Positions 31,806 to 38,559 of a stretch of DNA of 64,000 nt are shown here, in pieces (the first letter of the stretch is position 1; the number at the start of each line of letters is the position of its first letter). The notes beneath the pieces were generated by a model. It ran no database searches. It saw only the letters and a program-made list of their open reading frames with translations, and was not told where the DNA came from. Location of the stretch: assembly GCF_015477765.1 (NCBI RefSeq), contig NZ_JADLQQ010000004.1:372001-436000 (forward strand), read 5' to 3'. Origin of the DNA: Nocardia transvalensis (lineage in GTDB: Bacteria; Actinomycetota; Actinomycetes; Mycobacteriales; Mycobacteriaceae). Position numbers and translations under genes: made by a program.

Positions 31806-32660
31806 TCACGCGGCGAGCTTGACCTGGCGATGGCGCGCCATATTGCGTTCCAGCAGCGAGAGCGACGCTGCTACACCGATACTGGAATCACCGAATTCCG
31901 GCAGCCGACCGTCGTTGGCACGCAATTCCACCAGTGCGTCGGTGATCGCCGTATGCGCGGCGAACAGACACGGCGTGGAGTAGATCGCGACGTTGACGCC
32001 GAGATCCTGCAGTTCGGGTAGTGACAGTCGCGGGGACAGGCCCCCGGCGATCTGGTTGAACAGCAGCGGCTTGTCGCCGATCACCTTGCGTACTTTGCGA
32101 ATCCAGTCGATGCTGCGGACACCGTCGACCAGCAGCACGTCGGCGTCGGTATCGGCCAGGGCGGCGGCGCGATACAGGATGTCGGACTCCTCGGTGGCGT
32201 CCGTGCGCGCCACGACGACCAGATCGGATCTGGTCTCGAGCACCAGATTCAGCTTCTCCAGATACTCGTTCAGGGGAAGGATTTGCTTACCGGAGACGTG
32301 CCCACAGCGCCGGGGCCGCTTCTGGTCCTCGAGGATGACACCCGAGGCGCCGATGCTTTCGAGATGCGTGATCACATGGCAGGCGACCTCGGGATCGACA
32401 TAGCCATCGTCTATATCTATCAGCAGGTGCTGGTGCGGGAAGGCCAGCCGGAGCCGCTGCACGAAGTGGACGACGTCCGGCCAGGCGATGAATCCGATGT
32501 CGGGCAGGCCGTAGTGGGAGGCCGCAAATCCGAAGCCGGACACGAACATGCCGTTGAAATGTTGGGAGGCCAGCGATGCGGAATACATATCGTAGATTCC
32601 GATGAGTGGCGTGATGTTGTCGTGATGGATGTCGTTGCGAAGGGCTCTTCCGTAACTCAT
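31806..32660 (-). CDS. Isocitrate lyase / PEP mutase superfamily protein
   Basis: 284 residues. The TIM-barrel family is evident from LLIDIDDGYVDPE (metal acids), EDQKRPRRCGH (the lyase-type CGH catalytic loop) and VVARTDA. The Cys favours a lyase such as methylisocitrate-lyase-like or a specialised acid lyase over phosphonate-forming PEP mutase. No methylcitrate-cycle partners are near. AGGTGAG precedes ATG 32660. The 240 bases upstream hold no gene and are noticeably less GC-rich. Confidence 0.75.
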   Translation of the reverse strand: MSYGRALRNDIHHDNITPLIGIYDMYSASLASQHFNGMFVSGFGFAASHYGLPDIGFIAWPDVVHFVQRLRLAFPHQHLLIDIDDGYVDPEVACHVITHLESIGASGVILEDQKRPRRCGHVSGKQILPLNEYLEKLNLVLETRSDLVVVARTDATEESDILYRAAALADTDADVLLVDGVRSIDWIRKVRKVIGDKPLLFNQIAGGLSPRLSLPELQDLGVNVAIYSTPCLFAAHTAITDALVELRANDGRLPEFGDSSIGVAASLSLLERNMARHRQVKLAA

Positions 32661-32901
32661 GGTACTCACCTGGGAGATTCTTGAATTCAGGTAGGCGCCG
32701 GCGCCAGCGCACCTGCATTCGGTTCGGAACAACCGGCCCAAACGGGCCGGTTGCCCGAAACTAACAGTTACATCAGTCCAGGTCAACGAGTTGTATGCAG
32801 TTCGATCGAAAGCTTGACAATGGCGGAGGACGGGCAGATACTTCCAGATGGAAATATGAAACGCGCCATTTCCAAAAGTCTTCGGTGAACGTCTTTTACG
32901 G

Positions 32902-33552
32902 TCAGTCGCCCCATCCGTTGGCGGAGATCGTGTCCCAGGTCGGATAGGGCGATTCGGGGTGGCGTTGGCGCACGATCTCGCCGGGCAGCGATCCGGGGGG
33001 TGCCTTGTGGAGGTTGGTGATGGCTTGGGCTGCAATGGATTCGGTGAGAGCGCGCGTGCCGCCGAGGCGCGGATAGGCCGCGTGGACCAGATCGGCATAG
33101 CCGGGCGGCAGGTCGCCCGGCCCGCCCATGACGTCGATGCCGATCCCGTCGACGGCGATCCAGATCTCCGCCGGTCGCCGCCGCCGATAGACCGGTGAGC
33201 CGCTGAGCCCCGTGGTGTGTGCGGCGATGGCGTCCCAGACGATGTCGACCCGATCGTCGGTGACCCCGCGCTCCTCCAGGAAGGTGGCGGCGTAGTCGGC
33301 GCCGTCCATTTCGAATCGCTGATTGCCGTTGGCCCGATCCGACAGCCCGATATCGTGCAGGGCGCAGATGAGGAACATGGTTTCGTCGTCGTAGTCCACC
33401 CCGGGCCGCAGCCCGTGACCGCGAGCGACGGCCAGGCCGAAGAGGTAGCCGCGAATACTGTGGTGGCGCAGATGATCCGGCAATGCCTCGGTGAGCAATC
33501 GGTGCGCCGCGGTCGCCAGCGGCGTCTCGGGCAGCGAGATCGTCTCCGTCAT
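32902..33552 (-). CDS. HD-domain hydrolase-like protein
   Basis: 216 residues from ATG 33552, which follows AGGAG by five bases. HD-domain metal residues are visible: His41 in LRHHSIRGYLFG, CALHDIGLSD, then the AAHTTG segment. The closest look is cyanamide-hydratase/Ddi-type HD proteins, but the substrate is unproven. It is 33 bases after the MarR-linked membrane gene and likely in its operon. Confidence 0.75.
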   Translation of the reverse strand: MTETISLPETPLATAAHRLLTEALPDHLRHHSIRGYLFGLAVARGHGLRPGVDYDDETMFLICALHDIGLSDRANGNQRFEMDGADYAATFLEERGVTDDRVDIVWDAIAAHTTGLSGSPVYRRRRPAEIWIAVDGIGIDVMGGPGDLPPGYADLVHAAYPRLGGTRALTESIAAQAITNLHKAPPGSLPGEIVRQRHPESPYPTWDTISANGWGD

Positions 33553-33585
33553 CGGAACTCCTTGATGTAGTTGTTGTTTCATGCC

Positions 33586-34032
33586 TCAGGCGGACGAGCC
33601 GGGGCGGACGATCATGAGCACCACGACGATCAGCCACAGCGTGTTGTAGATCCCGGCCAGCATGCCCAGCGATCGCAGCCGTCGGCCCTCGTCGGGGGAG
33701 TCGAGGGCCTGGCGCTGCATCGGGTGGATGATCGTGGTGATGATGCCGGCGGCGCATGCGGTGAGGGCGATCGCGAGGGTTATCCAGATCTCGCCCATCC
33801 GCCCCTGGACGAATGCCAGGGCGATGCCGACCACCGGAACGATCAGGCCGAGCATGGCGTAGGTGCCGGTGATGCGATGCAGGGCGGCCGCGACGGCGCG
33901 ATTGCGCTCGGGCCCTGGATCGGCTCCCTCGGCCAGCGGGGCGTAGCGGGGAAACAGGCTGGTGGCGACGGCCGAGCCGCCGACGAAAACGATCGCCGCC
34001 ACCACATGAATCGACAGCAGGAGATTGCGCAC
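33586..34032 (-). CDS. Small membrane protein (DUF2269-like) in a MarR-controlled unit
   Basis: 148 residues with four transmembrane helices. It opens NLLLSIHVVAAIVFVGGS, typical of DUF2269-like integral membrane proteins with a His in the first helix. GTG 34032 is chosen because GAAGGGAG precedes it. The operator palindromes lie immediately upstream, and the HD gene follows. Confidence 0.75.
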   Translation of the reverse strand: MRNLLLSIHVVAAIVFVGGSAVATSLFPRYAPLAEGADPGPERNRAVAAALHRITGTYAMLGLIVPVVGIALAFVQGRMGEIWITLAIALTACAAGIITTIIHPMQRQALDSPDEGRRLRSLGMLAGIYNTLWLIVVVLMIVRPGSSA

Positions 34033-34047
34033 GGACAGCTCCCTTCC

Positions 34048-34062
34048 TTCAGGTGAGCTGAA
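34048..34062. promoter_or_regulatory. Secondary MarR-type half-palindrome
   Basis: TTCAG (34048-34052), GTGAG, CTGAA (34058-34062). It shares the TTCA/TGAA core with the stronger site at 34073-34095 and lies between that site and the membrane-protein start. Confidence 0.4.
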
Positions 34063-34072
34063 GCCTAGCAAT

Positions 34073-34095
34073 ATCCTTCAACTAGTCTGAAGGAT
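34073..34095. promoter_or_regulatory. MarR operator, 23-base palindrome
   Basis: ATCCTTCA (34073-34080), seven bases, TGAAGGAT (34088-34095): perfect 8-base arms. It is located between marR and the membrane-protein gene, the classical place for MarR repression. Confidence 0.65.
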
Positions 34096-34129
34096 GTGCG
34101 CGATGCCACATCGATTGGGCGCGTTGGTA

Positions 34130-34594
34130 TCAGGACGTGGGCTCGCCGGAGAAGGCGTCGAGTACGGCGGAGCCGATCTGCCGGAGAATGGGATCGGCCT
34201 CGGGGCCGAACAGCCGCTGGTCGACCTCCGCCACCACCTCCTCGGCCGCCTGCAGCAGCCGAACGCCCTTGGGGGTGAGCTCGATCGTCGACGCCGATCC
34301 CGCGCGGGCCGTCCGGTCGCGGACCAGCCCCGCACCGACCAGCGCCTTCACCGCGGTGTGGACGCTCTGCACGCTGATGCGCGACATGCGTGCCAGATCG
34401 CTGAACGACGCGCCCGGCACGCCGGAGATGTGACCGAGCAGGCCGAGCCGCCCGACCGTCAGATCCAAGGGGGCGAGCGCCGCATTCAGCTCTGCCTCCG
34501 TGCGCTTGGCCAGGGTCAGTACCAGGATCGAGGGACTGGTCAGCGGCGGGGTGCGGCGGTCGTTCTCGGTACTCACCGCTTCAGTCTCGCGCAC
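34130..34594 (-). CDS. MarR-family regulator
   Basis: 154 residues. The winged helix is clear: LDLTVGRLGLLGHISG, ASFSDLARMSRISVQSVHTAVKAL as the recognition region, then the wing LVRDRTARAGSASTIELTPKG. It heads a minus-strand unit with the small membrane protein and the HD protein and should bind the palindromes at 34048-34095. Confidence 0.9.
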   Translation of the reverse strand: MRETEAVSTENDRRTPPLTSPSILVLTLAKRTEAELNAALAPLDLTVGRLGLLGHISGVPGASFSDLARMSRISVQSVHTAVKALVGAGLVRDRTARAGSASTIELTPKGVRLLQAAEEVVAEVDQRLFGPEADPILRQIGSAVLDAFSGEPTS

Positions 34595-34600
34595 CCGCGT

Positions 34601-35095
34601 TCACCAGCGCAGGTTGGTCCCGGAGGCGAACTGGAAGCCGTGGCCGGTGGTGTCGTCCACGCACAGCACGGCCGAGGGGCGGGACGTGCAGGTGAAATTG
34701 GTGACGGTGAGGCTGGTTTCGTAGGGCAGGGTGTGGTCCGGCGTTGCGGCGGTGAAGGTTCCCTCCGGTGCGCACACCAGGCGGGTCTGGCCGTCGGTGA
34801 AAACCATGGCGGCTCGCGATGGCGCGCCGAGACGTGCTGTGGGACAACCGGTTCGATCGCGTTCGGCAATGCCCAGTCGCTGGCAGCCTGCGGTCGCGGG
34901 CGGGTCGCCCTGCGGGGTGTCGCGAATTCCGCAGCCGATCTCGCCGTCCGGGGTGGTGAAGAAGTAACCGTCGTCCTGCCGGTACGCCGCGGGATCGACG
35001 GTCGCCGCGGCAACCGGGGACGCCGACACCGCGGTGCCGCTCAGGATGCCCAGCCCGGACGCAGCCACGGCACCGGCGAGGATATGAGCGCGCAT
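34601..35095 (-). CDS. Secreted cysteine-containing protein of unknown function
   Basis: 164 residues. A signal peptide (hydrophobic 5-22, likely cleavage after AVSA) precedes a mature domain with six cysteines that could pair as three disulfides. The sequence pattern (FTTPDGEIGCGI, TNFTCTSRP, VLCVDDTTGHGFQ) is typical of small exported nocardial/mycobacterial proteins without known role. AAGGGG precedes ATG 35095. It is six bases upstream of marR. Confidence 0.7.
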   Translation of the reverse strand: MRAHILAGAVAASGLGILSGTAVSASPVAAATVDPAAYRQDDGYFFTTPDGEIGCGIRDTPQGDPPATAGCQRLGIAERDRTGCPTARLGAPSRAAMVFTDGQTRLVCAPEGTFTAATPDHTLPYETSLTVTNFTCTSRPSAVLCVDDTTGHGFQFASGTNLRW

Positions 35096-35184
35096 GTGAT
35101 TCCCCTTCTCTCGATCGACCCCTGCATTGCCCGCCGAGCCTACCGGTGCGCGCGAAGATCCAGTGAATTGCGCGCCGCTACCCC

Positions 35185-35643
35185 CTATGTGGAGGAGGAC
35201 CAGCCGCGTATGGCGTCGACGTCGATCCGGATCACCGGCCCCTGTGGCGAATTCGCCTGGTACTGCGGGTATTTCGCGATGAGCCAGTCGATCGCCGCCC
35301 CGCGGTCCACGCCGTCGGTGAGAATCCGGGCCGTGCCGTCCAGCCGGACCCACCACAGCCGCTCCCAATCCTCGTCGTAGGCGTCGGCAAGGATGGAGAC
35401 GCGGTCGTTCGCGGCAATATTGCGCAGCCGCCGCAGATTTGTGGTGGTTTTGGGTTTGTGATCGATCGCGGTCACGACGACAGGATGTCCGGTATCGGGC
35501 GAATCCGGTGCTATCGCAAAGGTCACCGGCACGAGATGCGGTTGCCCGGCCGCGCCGACGGTGGCGAGCCTGGCGACGCGGGCCGCCCGGAATCGCGCCA
35601 CCGCCGTCGCTTCGTCCAACCGCACAGGGCTAGCCTCGCTCAC
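35185..35643 (-). CDS. TIGR03668-type PPOX-class F420-dependent oxidoreductase
   Basis: 152 residues, a split-barrel flavin/deazaflavin protein. The family markers are ARLATVGAAGQPHLVPVTFA, the AIDHKPKTTTNLRRLRNI basic stretch and the DAYDEDWERLWWVRLDG block. F420 use is the usual assignment for this subfamily; the substrate is unknown. GTG 35643 overlaps the stop of the upstream NTF2-like gene (GTGA). Confidence 0.85.
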   Translation of the reverse strand: MSEASPVRLDEATAVARFRAARVARLATVGAAGQPHLVPVTFAIAPDSPDTGHPVVVTAIDHKPKTTTNLRRLRNIAANDRVSILADAYDEDWERLWWVRLDGTARILTDGVDRGAAIDWLIAKYPQYQANSPQGPVIRIDVDAIRGWSSST

Positions 35644-36056
35644 GCATCGGCGGCCTCGCGCTGCAGTTGCTCCGTGGCCTCCTGCTTGATGCGCTCGAAC
35701 TGGGCGCCCATGGCCTCGGACAGGGCGGTGGCCGCCGAGAGCGGGCGAACCATCACCGTCAGGTCGTCGACCTTGCCGTCGTCGTTCAGATGGATCAAAT
35801 CGCAACCGGTGACCTTCTTCCCGGCGACGGTGGCCTCGAAGACCAGTGCGGTATCGCGGCCGTTCGGGTCGCCGATCTCACGCAGGTACCGGAAGTCCTC
35901 GAACACCCGCAACACCGCGCGCAGGAATGCCGCGGTAATGGCCTTCCCCGGATACGGTTTGAACGCTACGGGGCTGGTGAACACCACATCATCGGCCAGC
36001 AGCGCCTCGATCGCCGCCGGATCCCCCGATTCCACGGCTTCCCGGAACGGATGCAT
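35640..36056 (-). CDS. NTF2-like / SnoaL-type protein
   Basis: 138 residues. The alpha+beta barrel is recognised from FREAVESGDPAAIEALLADDVVF, then the FEATVAGKKVTGCDLIHLNDDGKV sheet. These proteins can be isomerases or simply ligand binders. GAGGTGG precedes ATG 36056. It is translationally coupled to the PPOX gene and divergent from the TetR gene. Confidence 0.8.
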   Translation of the reverse strand: MHPFREAVESGDPAAIEALLADDVVFTSPVAFKPYPGKAITAAFLRAVLRVFEDFRYLREIGDPNGRDTALVFEATVAGKKVTGCDLIHLNDDGKVDDLTVMVRPLSAATALSEAMGAQFERIKQEATEQLQREAADA

Positions 36057-36074
36057 CTCGCCACCTCACATATG

Positions 36075-36084
36075 CAACTAGTTG
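36075..36084. promoter_or_regulatory. Candidate TetR operator
   Basis: CAACTAGTTG is a perfect 10-base palindrome in the divergent region between the NTF2-like gene and the TetR gene. Confidence 0.45.
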
Positions 36085-36104
36085 AGTAAGGGTGCTGCGA
36101 TCCT

Positions 36105-36145
36105 ATCCCGTCATTCCGGCGAAAAGCACGCCGGAACGACGGGAT
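36105..36145. repeat. Large near-perfect hairpin, REP-like, upstream of the TetR gene
   Basis: Arms 36105-36121 and 36129-36145 are 17 bases long with one mismatch, around the loop AAAAGCA. The CCGTCATTCCGGCG-type arm resembles dispersed palindromic repeats of other bacteria. It sits 15 bases before the TetR ATG and could also act on its translation. Confidence 0.6.
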
Positions 36146-36160
36146 GGGTGGAACGCGCCG

Positions 36161-36630
36161 ATGACGGGATTGAAGGCGCTGGCCGATGCGGCCCTGCGGC
36201 TGTTCCTGGAGCGTGGCTACGGCGCGGTGAGCCTGAAGGAGATCGCCGAAGCGGCCGACGTCTCGGTGCCCACGTTGTTCGCGCACTTCCCGGACGGCAA
36301 GGTGTCGCTGGTCTTCGATATGGACGCCGAACGGGAACAGGCGCTGGTGGCCGCGGTCCGCGACCGGGCGCCCGGTACGACCGCGCTGCAGGGTTTGCGA
36401 GACGCCTATCTGAACGGGCCGCGTGTCACCGATACCGCGCAAATGCCGGAATTCATGCGGCTGATCGAGGAAACTCCGGCGCTGAGCAGCTATTTCCGGC
36501 ACATGTGGGAGCGGCACGAAGGCGCCTTGGCTCGTGCCATCGCCGAAGATGCGGGACTGGCACCGGGGCCGAACTCGCCCGCATCTTCGATCTACTCGAA
36601 CACAGTTGGGGCACACTGCTGAAGCGGTGA
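36161..36630 (+). pseudogene. TetR-family regulator with a probable C-terminal frameshift
   Basis: The N-terminal helix-turn-helix is intact (ALRLFLERGYGAVSLKEIA, then VSVPTLFAHFPDGK). The frame as sequenced ends at 36622 with an unlike tail (SSIYSNTVGAHC). The +1 frame instead gives a natural TetR ending, AELARIFDLLEHSWGTLLKR, with stop at 36628-36630. One missing G in the GGGG run at 36565-36568 would join them. The DNA-binding part could still function. The start ATG 36161 is uncertain because no Shine-Dalgarno is obvious. Confidence 0.65.
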
Positions 36631-36632
36631 CG

Positions 36633-36705
36633 TGTGCCCGGGAAGATTCGAACTTCCGGCCTCCTCGTTCGTAGCGAGGCACTCTGTCCCCTGAGCTACG
36701 GGCAC
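36633..36705 (-). tRNA. tRNA-Arg (anticodon ACG)
   Basis: A complete cloverleaf: acceptor GTGCCCG/CGGGCAC, D-arm, anticodon stem CCTCG/CGAGG with loop CTACGAA (anticodon ACG), T-arm GGAAG-TTCGAAT-CTTCC. The discriminator is A and CCA is not encoded. It decodes CGU and, after A-to-I editing, CGC and CGA. It is the distal gene of the leader-controlled unit. Confidence 0.93.
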
Positions 36706-36772
36706 GTGACCCGCGCCGGGCGTCGACGGTGACACCCACTCGGCGCTGAGGTGCGCGGGTCGGAAAAGTCGG

Positions 36773-36846
36773 TTCCCTCGGCGAGATTCGAACTCGCACC
36801 GACCGGTACCTAACACCGGTGCCTCTTCCAATTGGGCTACGAGGGA
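36773..36846 (-). tRNA. Class I tRNA with anticodon UAG (reads CUA; identity uncertain)
   Basis: Cloverleaf: acceptor TCCCTCG/CGAGGGA, D-arm GCC/GGC, anticodon stem CCGGT/ACCGG with loop GTTAGGT (U33 present, anticodon TAG), 5-base variable loop and T-arm GCGAG-TTCGAAT-CTCGC. The discriminator is A. The UAG anticodon would make it tRNA-Leu, but tRNA-Leu is normally class II with a long variable arm, which this lacks. The anticodon arm is fully palindromic. It lies 25 bases after a U-tract terminator/attenuator and 67 bases before tRNA-Arg. Confidence 0.8.
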
Positions 36847-36871
36847 GTGTGTGAACACGTCCGCGGAGACG

Positions 36872-36911
36872 AAAAAGGGCCGCTCCGTGGTGAACTGGTG
36901 GGAGCGGCCCT
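36872..36911 (-). terminator. Intrinsic terminator acting as the attenuator of the tRNA unit
   Basis: On the minus strand the arms 36911-36901 and 36886-36876 make a perfect 11-bp stem with a 14-base loop, followed at once by a U-run (36876-36872). A U-tract terminator is uncommon at this GC content. Its 5' arm GGGCCGC (36910-36904) is also complementary to GCGGCCC in leader codons 22-24 (36949-36943), which gives a competing antiterminator. Confidence 0.8.
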
Positions 36912-36918
36912 CAGGGAT

Positions 36919-36939
36919 GGTCCGAACGGAAGTCAGACC
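36919..36939 (-). promoter_or_regulatory. Leader RNA hairpin around the leader-peptide stop codon
   Basis: RNA arms GGTCTGA (36939-36933) and TCGGACC (36925-36919), seven pairs including one G-U, with a seven-base loop. The leader TGA stop lies inside the 5' arm, so a ribosome finishing the leader would open it. Confidence 0.5.
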
Positions 36940-37013
36940 ACGGGGCCGCAATGGACGTAGGCCCATCGGACGCGGAATACCGGTAGCGCGACGCACACGA
37001 GCCGTGTGATCAT
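36933..37013 (-). CDS. 26-residue leader peptide of the tRNA unit
   Basis: The peptide begins MITRLVCVALPVF and ends WAYVHCGPVV before TGA 36935-36933. CTCCTTT on the plus strand (37020-37026) is a perfect AAAGGAG Shine-Dalgarno six bases before ATG 37013. Codon 10 is CUA, the codon read by the UAG-anticodon tRNA encoded just downstream. Seven Val residues and single Trp, Tyr and His residues also occur. Position, length, ribosome binding site and the following terminator fit a ribosome-sensed leader. No homologue was recalled. Confidence 0.65.
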   Translation of the reverse strand: MITRLVCVALPVFRVRWAYVHCGPVV

Positions 37014-37051
37014 TTGCCGCTCCTTTCCGGTAGGTCCGATGTCGTGTTTCG

Positions 37052-37089
37052 ACGATAGCACCGCGAAATTCGATGCGAAACCGAATTTC
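37052..37089 (-). promoter_or_regulatory. Promoter and operator-like inverted repeat of the leader-tRNA unit
   Basis: On the minus strand TTTCGC (37080-37075), 17 bases, TATCGT (37057-37052) is a plausible promoter, with start near 37045. GAAATTCG (37065-37072) and CGAATTTC (37082-37089) are perfect 8-base arms around nine bases that straddle the -35, so repressor or activator control is likely too. Confidence 0.5.
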
Positions 37090-37209
37090 TCGCTGCCGGG
37101 GTCACTCCCGGTGGAAGAGCCGGCCGCGGAAAATCGGTGGCAGAGCTGGGTCCCGGGGCGGCGTCATGAACCGCATGTTCAGGGAGAGGTTCCCCTCATG
37201 GTCAAGCAG

Positions 37210-37374
37210 TCAGCCGGGTAGTTTGCCGAGCAGCCAGCTGCCGACACCTTCCGGATTCTCGTCGAAGTAATAGTCGTGGATGGCTTGGAGCAGATCGTCG
37301 GTGGTGACGAAGCCGTCGCCGTCGGTGTCGAGCCTGCGGTGGATTTCGCGGGCCTCGTCGGCAGGCAGGTGCAT
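37210..37374 (-). CDS. Small EF-hand protein
   Basis: 54 residues. One canonical calcium loop is visible, DTDGDGFVTTDD (residues 16-27), between two helices. A C-terminal YYFDENPEGVGSWLLG tail is typical of small actinobacterial EF-hand proteins. With only one loop it probably dimerises. ATG 37374 has a G-run ribosome binding site six bases upstream. The frame is open further upstream, but without a family match. Confidence 0.7.
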   Translation of the reverse strand: MHLPADEAREIHRRLDTDGDGFVTTDDLLQAIHDYYFDENPEGVGSWLLGKLPG

Positions 37375-37397
37375 GAGTGCCCCCCGTCCAGCGGACG

Positions 37398-37413
37398 TGC
37401 TGCAGTTGCAGCA
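37398..37413. promoter_or_regulatory. Inverted repeat upstream of the EF-hand gene
   Basis: TGCTGCA, GT, TGCAGCA is a perfect 7-base-arm palindrome 24 bases before the EF-hand start; a candidate operator. Confidence 0.35.
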
Positions 37414-37571
37414 ATTGTTGCGCGGCAGGCGAATCCGGTCGTGACATCGTCGGCTCCGTAGCCCGTTGGCCACCAACGGAATTCTCCGCTGATCGCGACC
37501 GCGCCACGCCACGAATCCCGATTCCCGGACCCGACCGGAACGTGCTGTTCCAGCAGAGGCCGGCCGCCCCG

Positions 37572-37856
37572 CTACTCGGCGAAGGCGCCCAGGACCGGCT
37601 GCCACTCCACGACACGCACGGCGTCGATCAGTCCCTGCTGAGCGAACGGATCCTGGGCGAGCAGTTTCTCCATCGCGTCGGCGTCGTCGGCGCGGAACAG
37701 GATCAGCGCGCCCGAGCCGTCCGGGTAGGGGCCGCTGGTCAGCACGACCCCCTGGTCGACCAGGCCCGACAGCCACGCCCGGTGTTCGGGACGGTGCTCG
37801 TCGCGGCCGGGGACGGTGGCCTCGGAGTAGGTGTAGTGGACGGCGAACAGCGGCAC
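37572..37856 (-). CDS. YciI-family protein
   Basis: 94 residues from GTG 37856, with AGGAG eight bases upstream. The ferredoxin-like YciI fold is recognised by FAVHYTYS, RPEHRAWLSGLVDQG with the conserved His, and the LLAQDPFAQQGLID block. Members act in small dehydrogenation/elimination reactions or are uncharacterised. It lies 26 bases after argA on the same strand. Confidence 0.85.
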   Translation of the reverse strand: MPLFAVHYTYSEATVPGRDEHRPEHRAWLSGLVDQGVVLTSGPYPDGSGALILFRADDADAMEKLLAQDPFAQQGLIDAVRVVEWQPVLGAFAE

Positions 37857-37882
37857 GTGCAACTCCTGCGGAAATCCGGAAA

Positions 37883-38425
37883 TCAGAGGGTCAGCAGCAT
37901 TCGAGTATTGCCGAGGGTGTTCGGTTTGACATAACTCAGGTCCAGGAACTCGGCGACACCGGTGTCGTAGGACCGGCACATCTCGGCGAACACCTCCGCG
38001 GTCACCGGCGTGCCCTCGATCTCGACGAAGCCGTGCCGGCTGAAGAACTCCACCTCGAAGGTGAGCACGAACAGCCGCCGCAGCTCCAGTTCGCGCGCGG
38101 TGGCGACGAGCCGGTCCACCATCAGCCGCCCGATACCCTTGCCCTTCACCTCGGGGTGCACGGCCACCGTGCGCACCTCGCCCAGATCCGCCCACAGCAC
38201 GTGCAGCGCCCCGCAGCCGATCAGCCGCCCGTCCATTTCGGCGACCCAGAATTCCTGCACCGACTCGTACAGCGTGACCAGGTTCTTCTCCAGCAGGATC
38301 TTGCCCGCGTACATGTCCACGAGGGCCTTGATCTCCGGCACATCGGAGGTCCGGGCACGTCGGACGATCGGGGTGCCCGCTGCCGCGCCGCCGATCGAAT
38401 CCGTGTGTGGTGCCCGTGTTGTCAT
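37883..38425 (-). CDS. argA: Amino-acid (glutamate) N-acetyltransferase, short actinobacterial ArgA
   Basis: 180 residues, a single GNAT domain with no kinase-like half, as in mycobacterial Rv2747-type ArgA. The acetyl-CoA loop is VKGKGIGRLM. Strand and helix motifs RRARTSDVPEIKALVD and FSRHGFVEIEGTPV are present. It makes N-acetylglutamate for arginine synthesis. ATG 38425 follows TACTGT by seven bases. Confidence 0.88.
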   Translation of the reverse strand: MTTRAPHTDSIGGAAAGTPIVRRARTSDVPEIKALVDMYAGKILLEKNLVTLYESVQEFWVAEMDGRLIGCGALHVLWADLGEVRTVAVHPEVKGKGIGRLMVDRLVATARELELRRLFVLTFEVEFFSRHGFVEIEGTPVTAEVFAEMCRSYDTGVAEFLDLSYVKPNTLGNTRMLLTL

Positions 38426-38432
38426 GGGGTGC

Positions 38433-38438
38433 ACAGTA
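38433..38438 (-). promoter_or_regulatory. Candidate -10 element of argA, leaderless
   Basis: TACTGT on the minus strand, seven bases before ATG 38425; no Shine-Dalgarno is present. Confidence 0.4.
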
Positions 38439-38559
38439 GTCGGCCCCGGTACCGATAGTCTGGTGGAGTGCCGCACACCCAGCCCGCCCGATCGCCCGAC
38501 GCTGTGCGTGTCCGCGGTGGCCGTGTGCGCCTCGCTCTCGGGAGCGGTGGGGGGTGCCG

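Noticed and set aside
36082..36630. Separate gene in the +1 frame over the TetR region
   Set aside because: Only its last 20 codons look like protein; they are better explained as the displaced end of the TetR frame.
36773..36846. Reading the tRNA as tRNA-Asn (GTT)
   Set aside because: Placing GTT at 34-36 breaks the anticodon stem. The only arrangement with a five-pair stem, seven-base loop and U33 gives UAG.
37006..37221. 71-codon plus-strand frame opposite the leader peptide
   Set aside because: No ribosome binding site and no family resemblance; the minus-strand leader has a perfect Shine-Dalgarno.
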